Shown one piece after another: positions 17,255 to 26,577 of a DNA stretch of 64,000 nt; within the stretch, counting starts at the first letter, position 1; the number at the start of each line of letters is the position of its first letter. The notes beneath the pieces are model-generated. The model was not told the DNA's origin. It ran no database searches and saw nothing but the letters and a program-made list of their open reading frames with translations. The position numbers and the translations under genes are program-made. Location of the stretch: the NCBI GenBank assembly GCA_002299885.1, contig DBOB01000004.1, forward strand, positions 62,001 to 126,000, in the 5' to 3' direction. Source of the stretch: Sediminibacterium sp. UBA657. GTDB lineage: Bacteria; Bacteroidota; Bacteroidia; Chitinophagales; Chitinophagaceae.

Positions 17255-17863
17255 TTATCGCTTCATAGCTGCTGCCATATACTTGCAAGCAGCGTCTCCA
17301 TTGTTTAGTTCATTTTGAATATTTGTATGTGATGCTTCGTCTCTGTTTTGACTTAGCTTAAAGACATGCTGCAAATCATTTACAACAATATCAAAGGAAT
17401 AAATAGCTTTCATATTTTGTTCCATGTATTCCTTTGATAAATTTTTTACTTGCGTTGGTGCATCTGCATCTTTTTCAAAATGTAAAGTCAATTCCGTTAG
17501 TAAATTTCTTAAATGTGTTTGGTCTTTTATTTCTAATTGTCCTCTGGCGTGCACCGTTTGATAATTCCATGTACTCCCCATATCTTTTGTAGTATACCAA
17601 TTGGCGCTCACAAATGCAGAAGGTGCAGAAAAAATAACCAATACATTTTTATTAACTTCAAAAGCATTGCTATGATCCTGCTTGCGCATGATATGACCAC
17701 TAATTGTAATGATATCATTTTCTACTTTCATTAACACAGGAATATGCGTTGCAACAGGTAAGCCATTCGCATCTACACCACAAATGGTTACAAAAGGATT
17801 CGCCTGCATAAAATCAATTACTTGTTGATGATTGCTCGCTTTAAAATGAGGAATATTGTACAT
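17255..17863 (-). CDS. FMN-binding split-barrel protein, PaiB family
   Basis: 202 residues with the PaiB fold: PFVTICGVDANGLPVATHIPVL at the N-terminus and the SANWYTTKDMGSTWNYQTVHARG block that forms the flavin site. Annotated in databases as FMN-binding negative transcriptional regulator on the basis of B. subtilis PaiB; DNA binding has little support for most members, so I would read it as a flavin-binding protein of unknown role. No partner gene is evident, though an Lrp regulator follows upstream on the same strand. Confidence 0.88.
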   Translation of the reverse strand: MYNIPHFKASNHQQVIDFMQANPFVTICGVDANGLPVATHIPVLMKVENDIITISGHIMRKQDHSNAFEVNKNVLVIFSAPSAFVSANWYTTKDMGSTWNYQTVHARGQLEIKDQTHLRNLLTELTLHFEKDADAPTQVKNLSKEYMEQNMKAIYSFDIVVNDLQHVFKLSQNRDEASHTNIQNELNNGDAACKYMAAAMKR

Positions 17864-17943
17864 AGTTAAAAAGTTGAGTAGTAAAAATTAAATTCAAATA
17901 ATTTATAATTGAATTGTAAAAAATGATTTTAAAAGTATATAAC

Positions 17944-18402
17944 TTATAAAGGCAATGCAGTCGTTGTTTTAATCTCATCCATCACAAATAAACTATTAAT
18001 GTGCGCCACCATTGGAAGCACTGCTAGTTTTTCTTGGTAAAATTGATTGTAGGTTTCTACATCCTTGGTCACCACTTTTAAATAATAGTCAAAGCTACCA
18101 GAAACCAAACTGCAGGAAATGATTTCGTCAAATTGTAAAATGATTTGTTCAAACTCCGCGAAATTATTTTTTGTTTGCTTGTCTAATGTAACATGACAAA
18201 ATACAACCATGCCCAAATCAATTTTTTTACGATTGATTAAAGCCACGTAATTGGCAATCACACCATCTGCCTCTAATCTTTTGATGCGGTCATGGGTTGG
18301 ACTTACTGAAAGATTGATTTCTGCGCTAATATCTTTCAAAGTAGCCAATGCATTTTTTTGTAAAATGCCTAAAATGGCAAGATCAATTGGGTCTAAGTTC
18401 AT
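17944..18402 (-). CDS. Lrp/AsnC-family transcriptional regulator
   Basis: 152 residues: N-terminal winged helix-turn-helix (DPIDLAILGILQKNALATLKDISAEINLS, then VSPTHDRIKRLEADGVI) and a C-terminal RAM ligand-binding domain (residues about 70-150) with the GSFDYYLKV motif. Proteins of this kind sense amino acids. It is divergent from alanine dehydrogenase across a 171 bp AT-rich gap, so regulation of ald, perhaps by alanine, is a natural inference by analogy with Lrp/ald pairs in other bacteria. I could not pick out a convincing operator in the gap. Confidence 0.93.
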   Translation of the reverse strand: MNLDPIDLAILGILQKNALATLKDISAEINLSVSPTHDRIKRLEADGVIANYVALINRKKIDLGMVVFCHVTLDKQTKNNFAEFEQIILQFDEIISCSLVSGSFDYYLKVVTKDVETYNQFYQEKLAVLPMVAHINSLFVMDEIKTTTALPL

Positions 18403-18573
18403 AAACTTCTATTTTTATAAGCGTAAGAATTTCGGTGAAAAGGCTAATTCTAACTCGAATTTACTGCTAATTTCTATTTATATTAAATTTTAAAGCATTT
18501 TTTACTGTATTATTTCATTTAATTAATAATATTTTCTTTTTACAGAACTTTATACAGAAATAAAACTAATACT

Positions 18574-19659
18574 ATGATTATTGGCGTTCCTAAAGAAATT
18601 AAGATCCAGGAGTACCGTGTAGGTTTAACTCCTGAAGGTGTGGATGCGTTGTCAAGACAAGGCCATACTGTGTACATTGAAACCAATGCTGGTGCTGGAT
18701 CAGGATTTTCTGACGATGCATATATAGCAGTGGGTGCTCAAATTTTACCTACTGCAGCCGAAGTGTATGCAATTGCAGAAATGATTGTGAAAGTAAAAGA
18801 GCCTTTGGCTGCTGAATATGGATTGATCAAGTCGGGTCAAATTTTATTTACTTATTTCCACTTTGCTGCTTCTAAAGAATTAACAGAAGCGATGATGAAA
18901 ACGCATGCTGTATGTATTGCATACGAAACTGTTGAATTACCAGATGGCTCATTGCCATTGTTAGTTCCAATGTCAGAAGTGGCAGGAAGAATGGCAATCA
19001 ATGTTGGTGCTTACTACTTAGGTAAACCATTTGGTGGCAAAGGAAAATTATTAGGTGGTGTACCAGGTGTGAAGCCAGCAGAAGTATTGGTGATTGGTGG
19101 TGGTATCGTGGGAACACAAGCTGCTAAGATGGCTGCAGGATTAGGGGCACAAGTAACAATCATGGATACCAACTTAGCTAGATTAAGGTACTTATCGGAT
19201 GTGATGCCAGCGAATGTAGTGACTCAATATTCTACTTTATTAGCGATCAAAGAAAAATTACCTACAGTTGATTTATTAGTTGGTGCTGTTTTATTACATG
19301 GTGCTAAAGCGCCGCATTTAGTAAAACAAGCCGATTTGAAATTAATGGAAGCAGGATCTGTGATAGTGGATGTAGCCGTGGATCAAGGTGGATGTATTGA
19401 AACTTGTAAGCCAACTACACACGAAAATCCAGTATTCACTATTGATGGTATTACACACTATTGCGTAGCAAATATGCCAGGTGCAGTTCCTCAAACTAGT
19501 ACAAGAGCTTTAACACAAGCAACTTTACCATACGCACTTGCGATTGCAAATAAAGGATGGGAAATTGCATGTGCCGAGAATCAAGCATTGGCAAAAGGTT
19601 TAAATATTAGAGCTGGAAAGATTTTACACAAGGGTGTATCTGAAGCTTTTAATGGATAA
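18574..19659 (+). CDS. ald: Alanine dehydrogenase
   Basis: 361 residues. N-terminal MIIGVPKEIKIQEYRVGLTP, with Lys in IVKVKEPL (near 74) and His in TYFHFAA (near 95) as the substrate-site residues, the NAD-binding GGGIVGTQAA Rossmann motif (about 173), and the active-site Asp in VDVAVDQGG. Reversible NAD-linked deamination of L-alanine to pyruvate and ammonia. Divergent from the Lrp-type regulator. Length is slightly short of the usual 370 but domains are complete. Followed by a strong terminator. Confidence 0.96.
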   Translation: MIIGVPKEIKIQEYRVGLTPEGVDALSRQGHTVYIETNAGAGSGFSDDAYIAVGAQILPTAAEVYAIAEMIVKVKEPLAAEYGLIKSGQILFTYFHFAASKELTEAMMKTHAVCIAYETVELPDGSLPLLVPMSEVAGRMAINVGAYYLGKPFGGKGKLLGGVPGVKPAEVLVIGGGIVGTQAAKMAAGLGAQVTIMDTNLARLRYLSDVMPANVVTQYSTLLAIKEKLPTVDLLVGAVLLHGAKAPHLVKQADLKLMEAGSVIVDVAVDQGGCIETCKPTTHENPVFTIDGITHYCVANMPGAVPQTSTRALTQATLPYALAIANKGWEIACAENQALAKGLNIRAGKILHKGVSEAFNG

Positions 19660-19691
19660 GATAAGTTTCAAAAACTTTTGAAGACTTCAAA

Positions 19692-19724
19692 AAAAATACC
19701 CTCGCATTTTGCGAGGGTATTTTT
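19692..19724. terminator. Bidirectional intrinsic terminator between ald and convergent lipoprotein gene
   Basis: Stem of about 15 bp with core ACCCTCGCA / TGCGAGGGT and a 3-base loop, flanked by an A-run on the left and a T-run on the right, so it can stop transcription from both sides. Fits the two converging genes. Confidence 0.9.
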
Positions 19725-19752
19725 ATATCTATCTATTTTTTAAATACAATTA

Positions 19753-21318
19753 CTATTTCCAAACTGTCCAACCTTTCCACCATGTTTGGTTTGTTCCAGA
19801 TGTAGCAACTGCACCTCTAAATGCTACTTTCTCAAAGAATGCATTTTGTAATTTTGAATCTGTGAATGCACCATTCTTAGTGAAGTTCACATGATCCCAA
19901 ATTCCTAATGTTCCCCAAGCAGATGTCAAAGGATCTGTAGATGGAGTTGAAGGAGTTGTAGAAGGAGTTGAGTTATTTGCAAATGGTGTAAAATCTGGAT
20001 TTAAATAATTGAATGGCTGAATTAATTTCAATCTATCTCCAGTTGCAAGAGTTAAAATTGTATTACCAAATGCTGGAGTTGAGAACCAAGTAGTTAAGCC
20101 TGCAATACCATCATTATTAGAAGCATATGTTGCAGATGTTCCTGTAGAACGAACATAATCAATGTTTACAGTGTTACCTGCTAAAGTTGTATTCTTGATT
20201 CTAATTGTACTGTCAGTTACATTTTTATCAACTGGAACACCAGATGAAGCGTCAAATTGAAATCCTCTGTTCCATCCTGCAAAGATTGAATTCATGATAG
20301 AGATACCAGTATTTCTTCTGATATGCGCACCAGCTCTGTACAAGCTATTACCCTTACCATATGTTGGATCAATTCTTGGTCCAATTGCTGTAATATTTGA
20401 AAATACTGCAGTTGTTTGGAAAGTTGTAGCAGTACCACCACTATTATTGTCTGATTCAAATGCTTCTGAAGTTGAGATATCGGCAATTACTGAATCTCTT
20501 AAAATGATACCAAACTGAACGTTACCATTGTAACCATTGTCAGTATCAAAATCATCATCCTGTGTTTTGTAAGCAATCAAATACTTACAGTTTACTGTAC
20601 CACCGAACCACTCAAATGCATCATCCTTTGCATAAGTCACTTGAATATGACTAATAGTAGTTCCGCTTCCAACAGCAGCCATTGTTAAACTATTCAATTC
20701 ATTATCTGGTTGGTAAGCATAACCAGCATATTCAATTCTTACATATTGCATTACTCCTGAATTATCTGCATCATTTCCTGTAGGGAAAGCTGCGTCACCA
20801 GAACCAGCTAAGCCTAATCCTAAATCTGCATCATTCACACCACCTTCTACTGAAGTTAATCCAGTTACAGCAGTTCCTTTCCAAGTAAGTGTTGTGTTCA
20901 CTCTAGCTGTACCTAACAAAACTATACCACCCCAGTCACCTGATGCAGGATTCTGTGCTGCTGAAGTAAATACGATAGGTTTATCAGCAGTACCTCTTGC
21001 GATAATTTTAGCACCACGAGTAATTACTAATGCAGCTACGTCGGCACCAGATGATTTACCCATTACTTTTGCACCTTCTTGAATTGTCAAAGTAACACCC
21101 TTCATAACATAAACGATACCAGAAAGGTAGTTTACATCCTTCGCAAATAGAGTTGTGTCTTTAGTGATTCTTCCAGATAAAGTAACGGTATTGGATACCA
21201 CACCTACTGGAGCAACTTCCTTCGTTACTACGAAGATTTCTTTTTCGCCGTCTGTTTCGATCTTTCTACAACCAGTAATGGCTAAAAAAGCGAGAGATAA
21301 AATAAATAATTGTTTCAT
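19753..21318 (-). CDS. Outer-surface lipoprotein, beta-helix-like, partner of TonB receptor
   Basis: 521 residues. Lipoprotein signal with Cys17 in LAITGCRKIE. The middle contains repeats typical of a right-handed beta-helix: LTIQEGAKVMG, LVITRGAKIIARGTADKPIVFTS, WGGIVLLGTA, then VRIEYAG, ISHIQVTYAKDD and a DDDFDTDNGY acidic segment. Such proteins often accompany a TonB-dependent receptor; here the receptor gene is immediately upstream with a 35 bp gap. I do not recognise a characterised homolog. The PhoB-like array before the receptor suggests a phosphorus-related cargo, which is inference. Not SusD-like in sequence. Confidence 0.75.
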   Translation of the reverse strand: MKQLFILSLAFLAITGCRKIETDGEKEIFVVTKEVAPVGVVSNTVTLSGRITKDTTLFAKDVNYLSGIVYVMKGVTLTIQEGAKVMGKSSGADVAALVITRGAKIIARGTADKPIVFTSAAQNPASGDWGGIVLLGTARVNTTLTWKGTAVTGLTSVEGGVNDADLGLGLAGSGDAAFPTGNDADNSGVMQYVRIEYAGYAYQPDNELNSLTMAAVGSGTTISHIQVTYAKDDAFEWFGGTVNCKYLIAYKTQDDDFDTDNGYNGNVQFGIILRDSVIADISTSEAFESDNNSGGTATTFQTTAVFSNITAIGPRIDPTYGKGNSLYRAGAHIRRNTGISIMNSIFAGWNRGFQFDASSGVPVDKNVTDSTIRIKNTTLAGNTVNIDYVRSTGTSATYASNNDGIAGLTTWFSTPAFGNTILTLATGDRLKLIQPFNYLNPDFTPFANNSTPSTTPSTPSTDPLTSAWGTLGIWDHVNFTKNGAFTDSKLQNAFFEKVAFRGAVATSGTNQTWWKGWTVWK

Positions 21319-21353
21319 TGTTGTTGTATTTAAAAAAAGTGTTTAATTGTTTA

Positions 21354-24113
21354 TTATAATGAGTAGTTAAGTGTTACGCCAAAAGTGGTACCAAACTTTC
21401 TTGAGAATCTAATTGCATCTGATCCTGCACTGTAATCCGAATTGCTATTGTTATTTTGGTAGAAAATTTGTCTTTGATTTAAGATATCTGAAATAGTGAA
21501 TCTAATTTCTGCTTTATTTTCTGCAAACTTTTTACTGATTTGGAAATCCACTAATGCTCTTGGATTTTCAAATACATCTGGAGTAGCAGCACCAGCTTGA
21601 AGATCACCCACTAAATAAATTCTTTTACCAACTTGGTTGAACAATACTGTCATGTTGAATCCTTTTTCAACTACATCATATAGTAATCCCGTATTGATCA
21701 AGTAAGGAGATTGTCCTTGAAGCGGTCTGTCTACATTTAAAGCAGCATCTTTGGTTTTTGAATTGATGTATGAACCATTTGCTTGTAAAGTAAATCTAGA
21801 TGTTAGTTTTTTACGACCTTCTACTTCAAAACCAAAAGCAGTTGCTTTAGAAACGTTTTGGAAAGAGAATAAACTTGCTCCACCAGAGCCTTCATTAAAA
21901 ATACTCTCAATCGGATTTTCAAAATTCTTATAGAAAACACCAACTGTAAATAACTCACCAGCACCAGGGTATAATTCATACCTTAAATCAGTATTGGTTA
22001 TTTTAGTACGCTTTAAAGATGGATTACCCGCAACTGATGCGTTTAATTCAAAATCATAAATATTTAAAGCAGATAATTCTCTTAATTCTGGACGAATCAC
22101 AGTCTGAGAAGCAGTTAATCTTAAGTTCGCTTTTGGAGTTAATTTAAGTGTAGCGTTCACACCTGGTAAGAAGTCAGTCACTTTTGAATAAGTGTGTCTA
22201 GGATCCCACTTCTTCACCGAACCCACTAACTGATCAAAATCTTCTACTCTTAATCCCCAAACTACTCTTAAACCATCCGATAATTTATTATCAAATTGAA
22301 CATAACCAGCATTTAAAATGGTGTTGGCCATGTATCGGAAATTTCTATTTCTAATTGCGTCGAAAGCGAATTTATCATCAGAACCATTACCATAGTTTTG
22401 AGGTACAAAAGCAGAAGCAGCATCTAATTGTCTTAAAGCAGCGTTGTCTCTTGCTAAGTATACTGCAAATAATTGTGCATCATACATACGATCTTTAATT
22501 TGCAACATATAACCAGCTTTAATGGTTTGTTGCTTTACTTTCAAAGTCAAATCACCACCACCCGTATAGATATAATCAGATAATGTTTGGAATACACGAC
22601 TACCAGATTGTTGTGATAAAGTATTCGAAATATTCAACACAAAAGGATCTACTCCATTTGCACTCTTTGTATATAAAATTCTTCTTTGATCAGGTGTGTA
22701 AGCATCTAAAATATTAAATGCACCATACCAATTGAACTTTAATTTTTGAGATAAGCTATGTTCACCATTTAATTGATTGGTAAAAAATACATTTTGACCA
22801 AAAACAAATTCATTACCCTTTACAAGGTCTTGTCTACTATAATCTGTACCAGTTCTTGAACTGTAAGCATTCGCGGTTTTAACGTTGATGATAGCTTTAT
22901 AACTAATCTTATTTAAAGGGTTCAAAAACATGGATAAACCAGCAATCGCGCCCAAATTAATATCTTCAATATATTTTTTATCATTCAGCTTAGTGACAGG
23001 GAAGAAACTTCCATCTGTAAAGCCATTTTGATTATTGGAATTATCCAAAAGACGAAATGAATTTGCATAGTTTACTCCAATGATTCCACCAACTTTTTTA
23101 CCCAAAAACGTTCCTGAAAATCCACCGTTCATTTGTAAACTCGTATTTGGTTTTGCGGTAACCATTACTGGTGCCCAGTTATTGGACATTTGTTTTCCAA
23201 TACCAATTTTTGTTGCAGCGCTTGCAGTGTCAAAATTAGATTTTGTAGAATAACCAGAAGGCAATGATCTTGTTCCATCATCAATACCTAACCAGTCTGT
23301 CTTTCCGCCAACATCTTTTAAGAAATCTTTACCTGTAACTTGAGAATTCGCACTAGTTCCAATTTGTATATTAAAGAAATTCTTAGTAGGAATATCTTTA
23401 GTATTCACTTGAATTAAACCTCCAGCCCACTCACCTGGTAATTCTGGAACGAATGCTTTATTGATAATAATGTTATCGATAATTTGAGATGGGAATATAT
23501 CGAATGAGAAAGTTTTTCTGTCTGGCTCTGTACTAGTTAACAAGATACCATTCAACATTGCTTGGTTGTAACGATCCGCCAAACCTCTTACAATAATATA
23601 TTTACCTTCTTGGATAGATGCTCCTGGAGTTCTTTTTAAAATTTCCGCAGTGTTTCTATCTGGACTTCTTCTAATAGATTCCGCAGAAATCACAGAAGCC
23701 ACTGTATTGGTATTTCTTTGAAAAGCAATCAATGCATTATCTGTAGCACCTTTATTGGTAGATCTAGTAGCAGAAACCACTACATCTGTCAAATTTTTTC
23801 CAGCTTCATCTAGCAATACATCCAAAACAATCTCTTCGTTAGCAGTTGTTGCGCCAGTGACATCGATAGATTTTGCTTTGTAACCAACATAAGATAAATC
23901 TAGAGTATATGCTTTATTGATATCGATATTAAAACTGAATCGACCTTCGATATCTGTTTTTGAAACTTGGCTCTTGTCCGATTTTAAAGTTAGTGTAACC
24001 CCAACTAAAACATCATTTTTTACGTTTGTAACCTTACCTGTCAATTTTGCTTTTTGCGCTTGAACCGAAATAGCTGCAACGAAACAAATTATAAATAGTA
24101 GTATCCTTTTCAC
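21354..24113 (-). CDS. TonB-dependent outer-membrane receptor with N-terminal carboxypeptidase-like domain
   Basis: 919 residues. Signal peptide (cleaves after VQAQ, near 19), a carboxypeptidase-regulatory-like beta-sandwich (about 22-105), the plug domain (about 120-240: TRSTNKGATDNALIAF, ILKRTPGASIQEGKYIIVRGLADRYN) and a 22-strand-type barrel to the C-terminal LNYSL. It lacks the SusC-specific extended signature, so it is a non-SusC receptor paired with a lipoprotein. Energised uptake across the outer membrane; ligand not determinable. Upstream lies a four-copy 11-bp-period repeat resembling PhoB sites. Confidence 0.93.
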   Translation of the reverse strand: MKRILLFIICFVAAISVQAQKAKLTGKVTNVKNDVLVGVTLTLKSDKSQVSKTDIEGRFSFNIDINKAYTLDLSYVGYKAKSIDVTGATTANEEIVLDVLLDEAGKNLTDVVVSATRSTNKGATDNALIAFQRNTNTVASVISAESIRRSPDRNTAEILKRTPGASIQEGKYIIVRGLADRYNQAMLNGILLTSTEPDRKTFSFDIFPSQIIDNIIINKAFVPELPGEWAGGLIQVNTKDIPTKNFFNIQIGTSANSQVTGKDFLKDVGGKTDWLGIDDGTRSLPSGYSTKSNFDTASAATKIGIGKQMSNNWAPVMVTAKPNTSLQMNGGFSGTFLGKKVGGIIGVNYANSFRLLDNSNNQNGFTDGSFFPVTKLNDKKYIEDINLGAIAGLSMFLNPLNKISYKAIINVKTANAYSSRTGTDYSRQDLVKGNEFVFGQNVFFTNQLNGEHSLSQKLKFNWYGAFNILDAYTPDQRRILYTKSANGVDPFVLNISNTLSQQSGSRVFQTLSDYIYTGGGDLTLKVKQQTIKAGYMLQIKDRMYDAQLFAVYLARDNAALRQLDAASAFVPQNYGNGSDDKFAFDAIRNRNFRYMANTILNAGYVQFDNKLSDGLRVVWGLRVEDFDQLVGSVKKWDPRHTYSKVTDFLPGVNATLKLTPKANLRLTASQTVIRPELRELSALNIYDFELNASVAGNPSLKRTKITNTDLRYELYPGAGELFTVGVFYKNFENPIESIFNEGSGGASLFSFQNVSKATAFGFEVEGRKKLTSRFTLQANGSYINSKTKDAALNVDRPLQGQSPYLINTGLLYDVVEKGFNMTVLFNQVGKRIYLVGDLQAGAATPDVFENPRALVDFQISKKFAENKAEIRFTISDILNQRQIFYQNNNSNSDYSAGSDAIRFSRKFGTTFGVTLNYSL

Positions 24114-24134
24114 GATATGATTTTATTTGTATCG

Positions 24135-24142
24135 CAAATATC
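24135..24142 (-). promoter_or_regulatory. Probable -7 element (GATATTTG) of the receptor/lipoprotein operon
   Basis: One mismatch to TAnnTTTG. It starts nine bases after the last hexamer of the repeat array at 24152-24190, and about 20 bases before the receptor ATG. Confidence 0.4.
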
Positions 24143-24151
24143 AAACAGTCA

Positions 24152-24190
24152 TGTTACCAAATTGTTAAGCCAATATGAACTTAATATTAA
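24152..24190 (-). promoter_or_regulatory. PhoB-type direct-repeat array (four hexamers, 11-bp period)
   Basis: On the minus strand TTAATA, TTCATA, TTAACA and GTAACA begin at 24190, 24179, 24168 and 24157, exactly 11 bases apart. The form (T/G)T(C/A)A(T/C)A with a 5-base spacer matches the PhoB half-site pattern (GTCATA/GTCACA in E. coli, TTAACA in B. subtilis PhoP). That a PhoB protein binds here is inference. Confidence 0.5.
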
Positions 24191-24207
24191 CTAATAGAAA
24201 CAGGCAT

Positions 24208-24239
24208 AAAAAAAGGCACTTTTATAAGTGCCTTTTTTT
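24208..24239. terminator. Intrinsic terminator after carbonic anhydrase gene
   Basis: 14-bp stem (seven A then GGCACTT; AAGTGCC then seven T) with a TTAT loop. On the minus strand it lies just past the carbonic anhydrase stop, and separates that gene from the receptor operon. Confidence 0.9.
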
Positions 24240-24254
24240 AACTATAATCTATTG

Positions 24255-24887
24255 TTAATCAAGATGATACACATTATGTAAGTCTTTGGGACAGGTGAAG
24301 TTCACCCCTAAATCATTGATCAATCCATCGTGAATATCATAGACCCATCCATGTAAGTGAAGAGGCTGGTTTCTTTTCCAAGCATTTTGAACAATAGATG
24401 TCTTTCCAAGATCATGTACTTGTTCTTGCACATTGACTTCTACAAACCTTCTTGCCCTTAAAGTTTCATCTTCAATCGCGTCTAATTCTTTATGGTGATA
24501 ACGATAGACATCTTTAATATGTCTTAACCAGTTGTCAATTAAGCCAAACTGCTGGTTTTTCATGGCAGCCATGACACCACCACAGCCATAATGCCCACAA
24601 ACAATCACGTGTTTAACTTTGAGCACTTCTACTGCATAAGATAATACACTTAGCATATTCATGTCACTATGTACCACCATATTGGCAATATTTCGATGCA
24701 CAAACATCTCGCCAGGTTCTGTTCCTGTGATGGACTCTGCAGGCACCCTGCTGTCTGAACAACCAATCCATAAATACTCAGGCGCTTGGCCTTTGGATAA
24801 ATTTTCAAAAAAACTAGGGTCTAATTGTAATTGTTCCGCAACCCATGTTTTATTATTTTCAATTAATCTTTGGTATGATTTTTCCAT
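24255..24887 (-). CDS. Beta-class carbonic anhydrase
   Basis: 210 residues. Zinc ligands Cys in WIGCSDSRVP (near 43) and His/Cys in CGHYGCGG (about 98-103), with the Asp-Arg dyad in CSDSR, identify an active beta-carbonic anhydrase. Interconverts CO2 and bicarbonate in the cytoplasm. The gene upstream on the same strand, 89 bp away, is a SulP anion transporter, so the two may couple bicarbonate uptake and hydration; some bacteria fuse these two domains in one protein. Confidence 0.96.
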   Translation of the reverse strand: MEKSYQRLIENNKTWVAEQLQLDPSFFENLSKGQAPEYLWIGCSDSRVPAESITGTEPGEMFVHRNIANMVVHSDMNMLSVLSYAVEVLKVKHVIVCGHYGCGGVMAAMKNQQFGLIDNWLRHIKDVYRYHHKELDAIEDETLRARRFVEVNVQEQVHDLGKTSIVQNAWKRNQPLHLHGWVYDIHDGLINDLGVNFTCPKDLHNVYHLD

Positions 24888-24976
24888 TTATAATTTATTT
24901 TACTTTTTTAATACTTTTATTAAATACTTTTTGTTGTGACTGATTCAAATTCTACATTATGTGTTACTTAAAAAAT

Positions 24977-26488
24977 CTAATGCCCCGATACTGATACCCT
25001 TGAAGGCATATTGACTAAATTGACTTCTATATTTTTCAATTTTGCAGCAATTTGAAAATCATAAATAATTTCAAGTACATCTATATCTATATAATGTGAT
25101 TTGCTCGCATCTATGGTTACAATTGTATCGTTTTTAATATCTGATAATTTTTTAGCGATACTTCCTTTATTGATAAACGTGACATGTTCATATAGTATTA
25201 TGTTGATAGCACCACCTTCAGACTTTTTCTCCTGATGTATTTCATAATCACGACGAAAATTGGTTCTTAAAATATAAAATATCGCCACCAGCATACCTAA
25301 TGCAATGCCTTTTAGTAAATCACTGAATTGTATAGCAACCACTGTTACAATGAATGGAACAAAATGTTCCCAACCTAGCTTATACATTTCTTTAAATAAA
25401 GCGACTTTAGCCAATTTATAGCCTACCACTAATAGGACTGCTGCTAAACAAGCCAGTGGAATTTGGTTTAAGATAGGTGCAAAAGCCACTACGCTGATTA
25501 ATAATAGCAATCCATGAAAAATCGCAGAAAGTTTTGTTTTTGCTCCAGCATTCACATTGGCAGAAGTTCTAACAATCACTGCTGTCATAGGTAAGCCTCC
25601 AATCATTCCAGAAATTAAATTACCTAATCCTTGTGCTTTTAATTCTCTGTTAGTTGGTGTCACGCGCTTATATGGATCTAATTTATCGGCTGCTTCTACA
25701 CTTAATAAAGTTTCTAAACTTGCAATAATTGCAATAGTAATGGCAACCACATAAACCTGATAGTTTCCAAGTGCACTAAAATTAGGTAGCGTAAACTGTC
25801 CAATAAATTCCGTGCTATTTTTAGCCACAGGTAATTTTACCAATGCGTCTGCAGACAAAGCCCATGCTGGCATGTTGGCGTTAAAAAATAGATTCAGCGC
25901 AACACCAAAAAGTACAGCAATCAATGCGCCAGGTACATATTTAAAAAAGACATACTTTTTTAACATTGGTAGATCCCAAAATAAAATAATTCCAATTGAG
26001 ATACTTGCAATGATGATGGACCCCATATGGTAAGACTGTGCAATAGCTTTATTGTAGCCAATTGCAATTGGCAATTGTTTTAAAATTAATATGATACCAA
26101 TTGCAGCGAGCATTCCTTTAATGACACTAGACGGAAAATAATATCCAATCACGCCTGCTTTTAAATAGCCTAAAACAATTTGTAAAACGCCTGCAATTGC
26201 AACAGCAACTAAAAATTGATCATAGGATCCTAGTGTGGTTATACCGTTTAAAACAATCACTGTTAACCCTGCAGCTGGACCACTCACGCTCAATGCGGAT
26301 CCACTTGCAAATGCTACAATAATACCTCCAACAATACCAGCAATAATGCCGGAAAATAAAGGTGCTCCAGATGCTAGTGCAATGCCTAAACATAAGGGTA
26401 AAGCGACTAAAAAAACAACTAGTCCAGCCGGTAAATCCTCTTTCAAATATTTGAAACTTAAACCTTGATTTGGTTGATGTAAACTCAT
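24977..26488 (-). CDS. SulP-family inorganic anion (likely bicarbonate/sulfate) transporter
   Basis: 503 residues from the ATG at 26488 (MSLHQPNQ); a TTG 36 bases upstream would add an unlikely 12 residues. SulP core: EDLPAGLVVFLVALPLCLGIALASGAP, SGPAAGLTVIV in the third helix (anion site) and NLISGMIGGLPMTAVIVRTSANVNAGAKT. About 12-14 membrane segments, then a C-terminal STAS-like domain that is somewhat short (about 415-503). Gene order with carbonic anhydrase favours bicarbonate, but sulfate cannot be excluded. Confidence 0.9.
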   Translation of the reverse strand: MSLHQPNQGLSFKYLKEDLPAGLVVFLVALPLCLGIALASGAPLFSGIIAGIVGGIIVAFASGSALSVSGPAAGLTVIVLNGITTLGSYDQFLVAVAIAGVLQIVLGYLKAGVIGYYFPSSVIKGMLAAIGIILILKQLPIAIGYNKAIAQSYHMGSIIIASISIGIILFWDLPMLKKYVFFKYVPGALIAVLFGVALNLFFNANMPAWALSADALVKLPVAKNSTEFIGQFTLPNFSALGNYQVYVVAITIAIIASLETLLSVEAADKLDPYKRVTPTNRELKAQGLGNLISGMIGGLPMTAVIVRTSANVNAGAKTKLSAIFHGLLLLISVVAFAPILNQIPLACLAAVLLVVGYKLAKVALFKEMYKLGWEHFVPFIVTVVAIQFSDLLKGIALGMLVAIFYILRTNFRRDYEIHQEKKSEGGAINIILYEHVTFINKGSIAKKLSDIKNDTIVTIDASKSHYIDIDVLEIIYDFQIAAKLKNIEVNLVNMPSRVSVSGH

Positions 26489-26577
26489 TTTTAATAATAA
26501 ATTGTTAGAGAACCATTCATTCAAATCCTAGTCATATAACTGAGTAGTAATCTATAATGAATATTGAAAATCGTGAA

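Noticed and set aside
18403..18573. Lrp operator between the regulator and ald
   Set aside because: AT-rich sequence with several loose dyads but none stands out; I could not choose a site.
24114..24254. Possible cobalamin riboswitch upstream of a TonB receptor
   Set aside because: The gap holds a terminator, the 11-bp repeat array and a -7 element; no B12-box-like sequence was seen.
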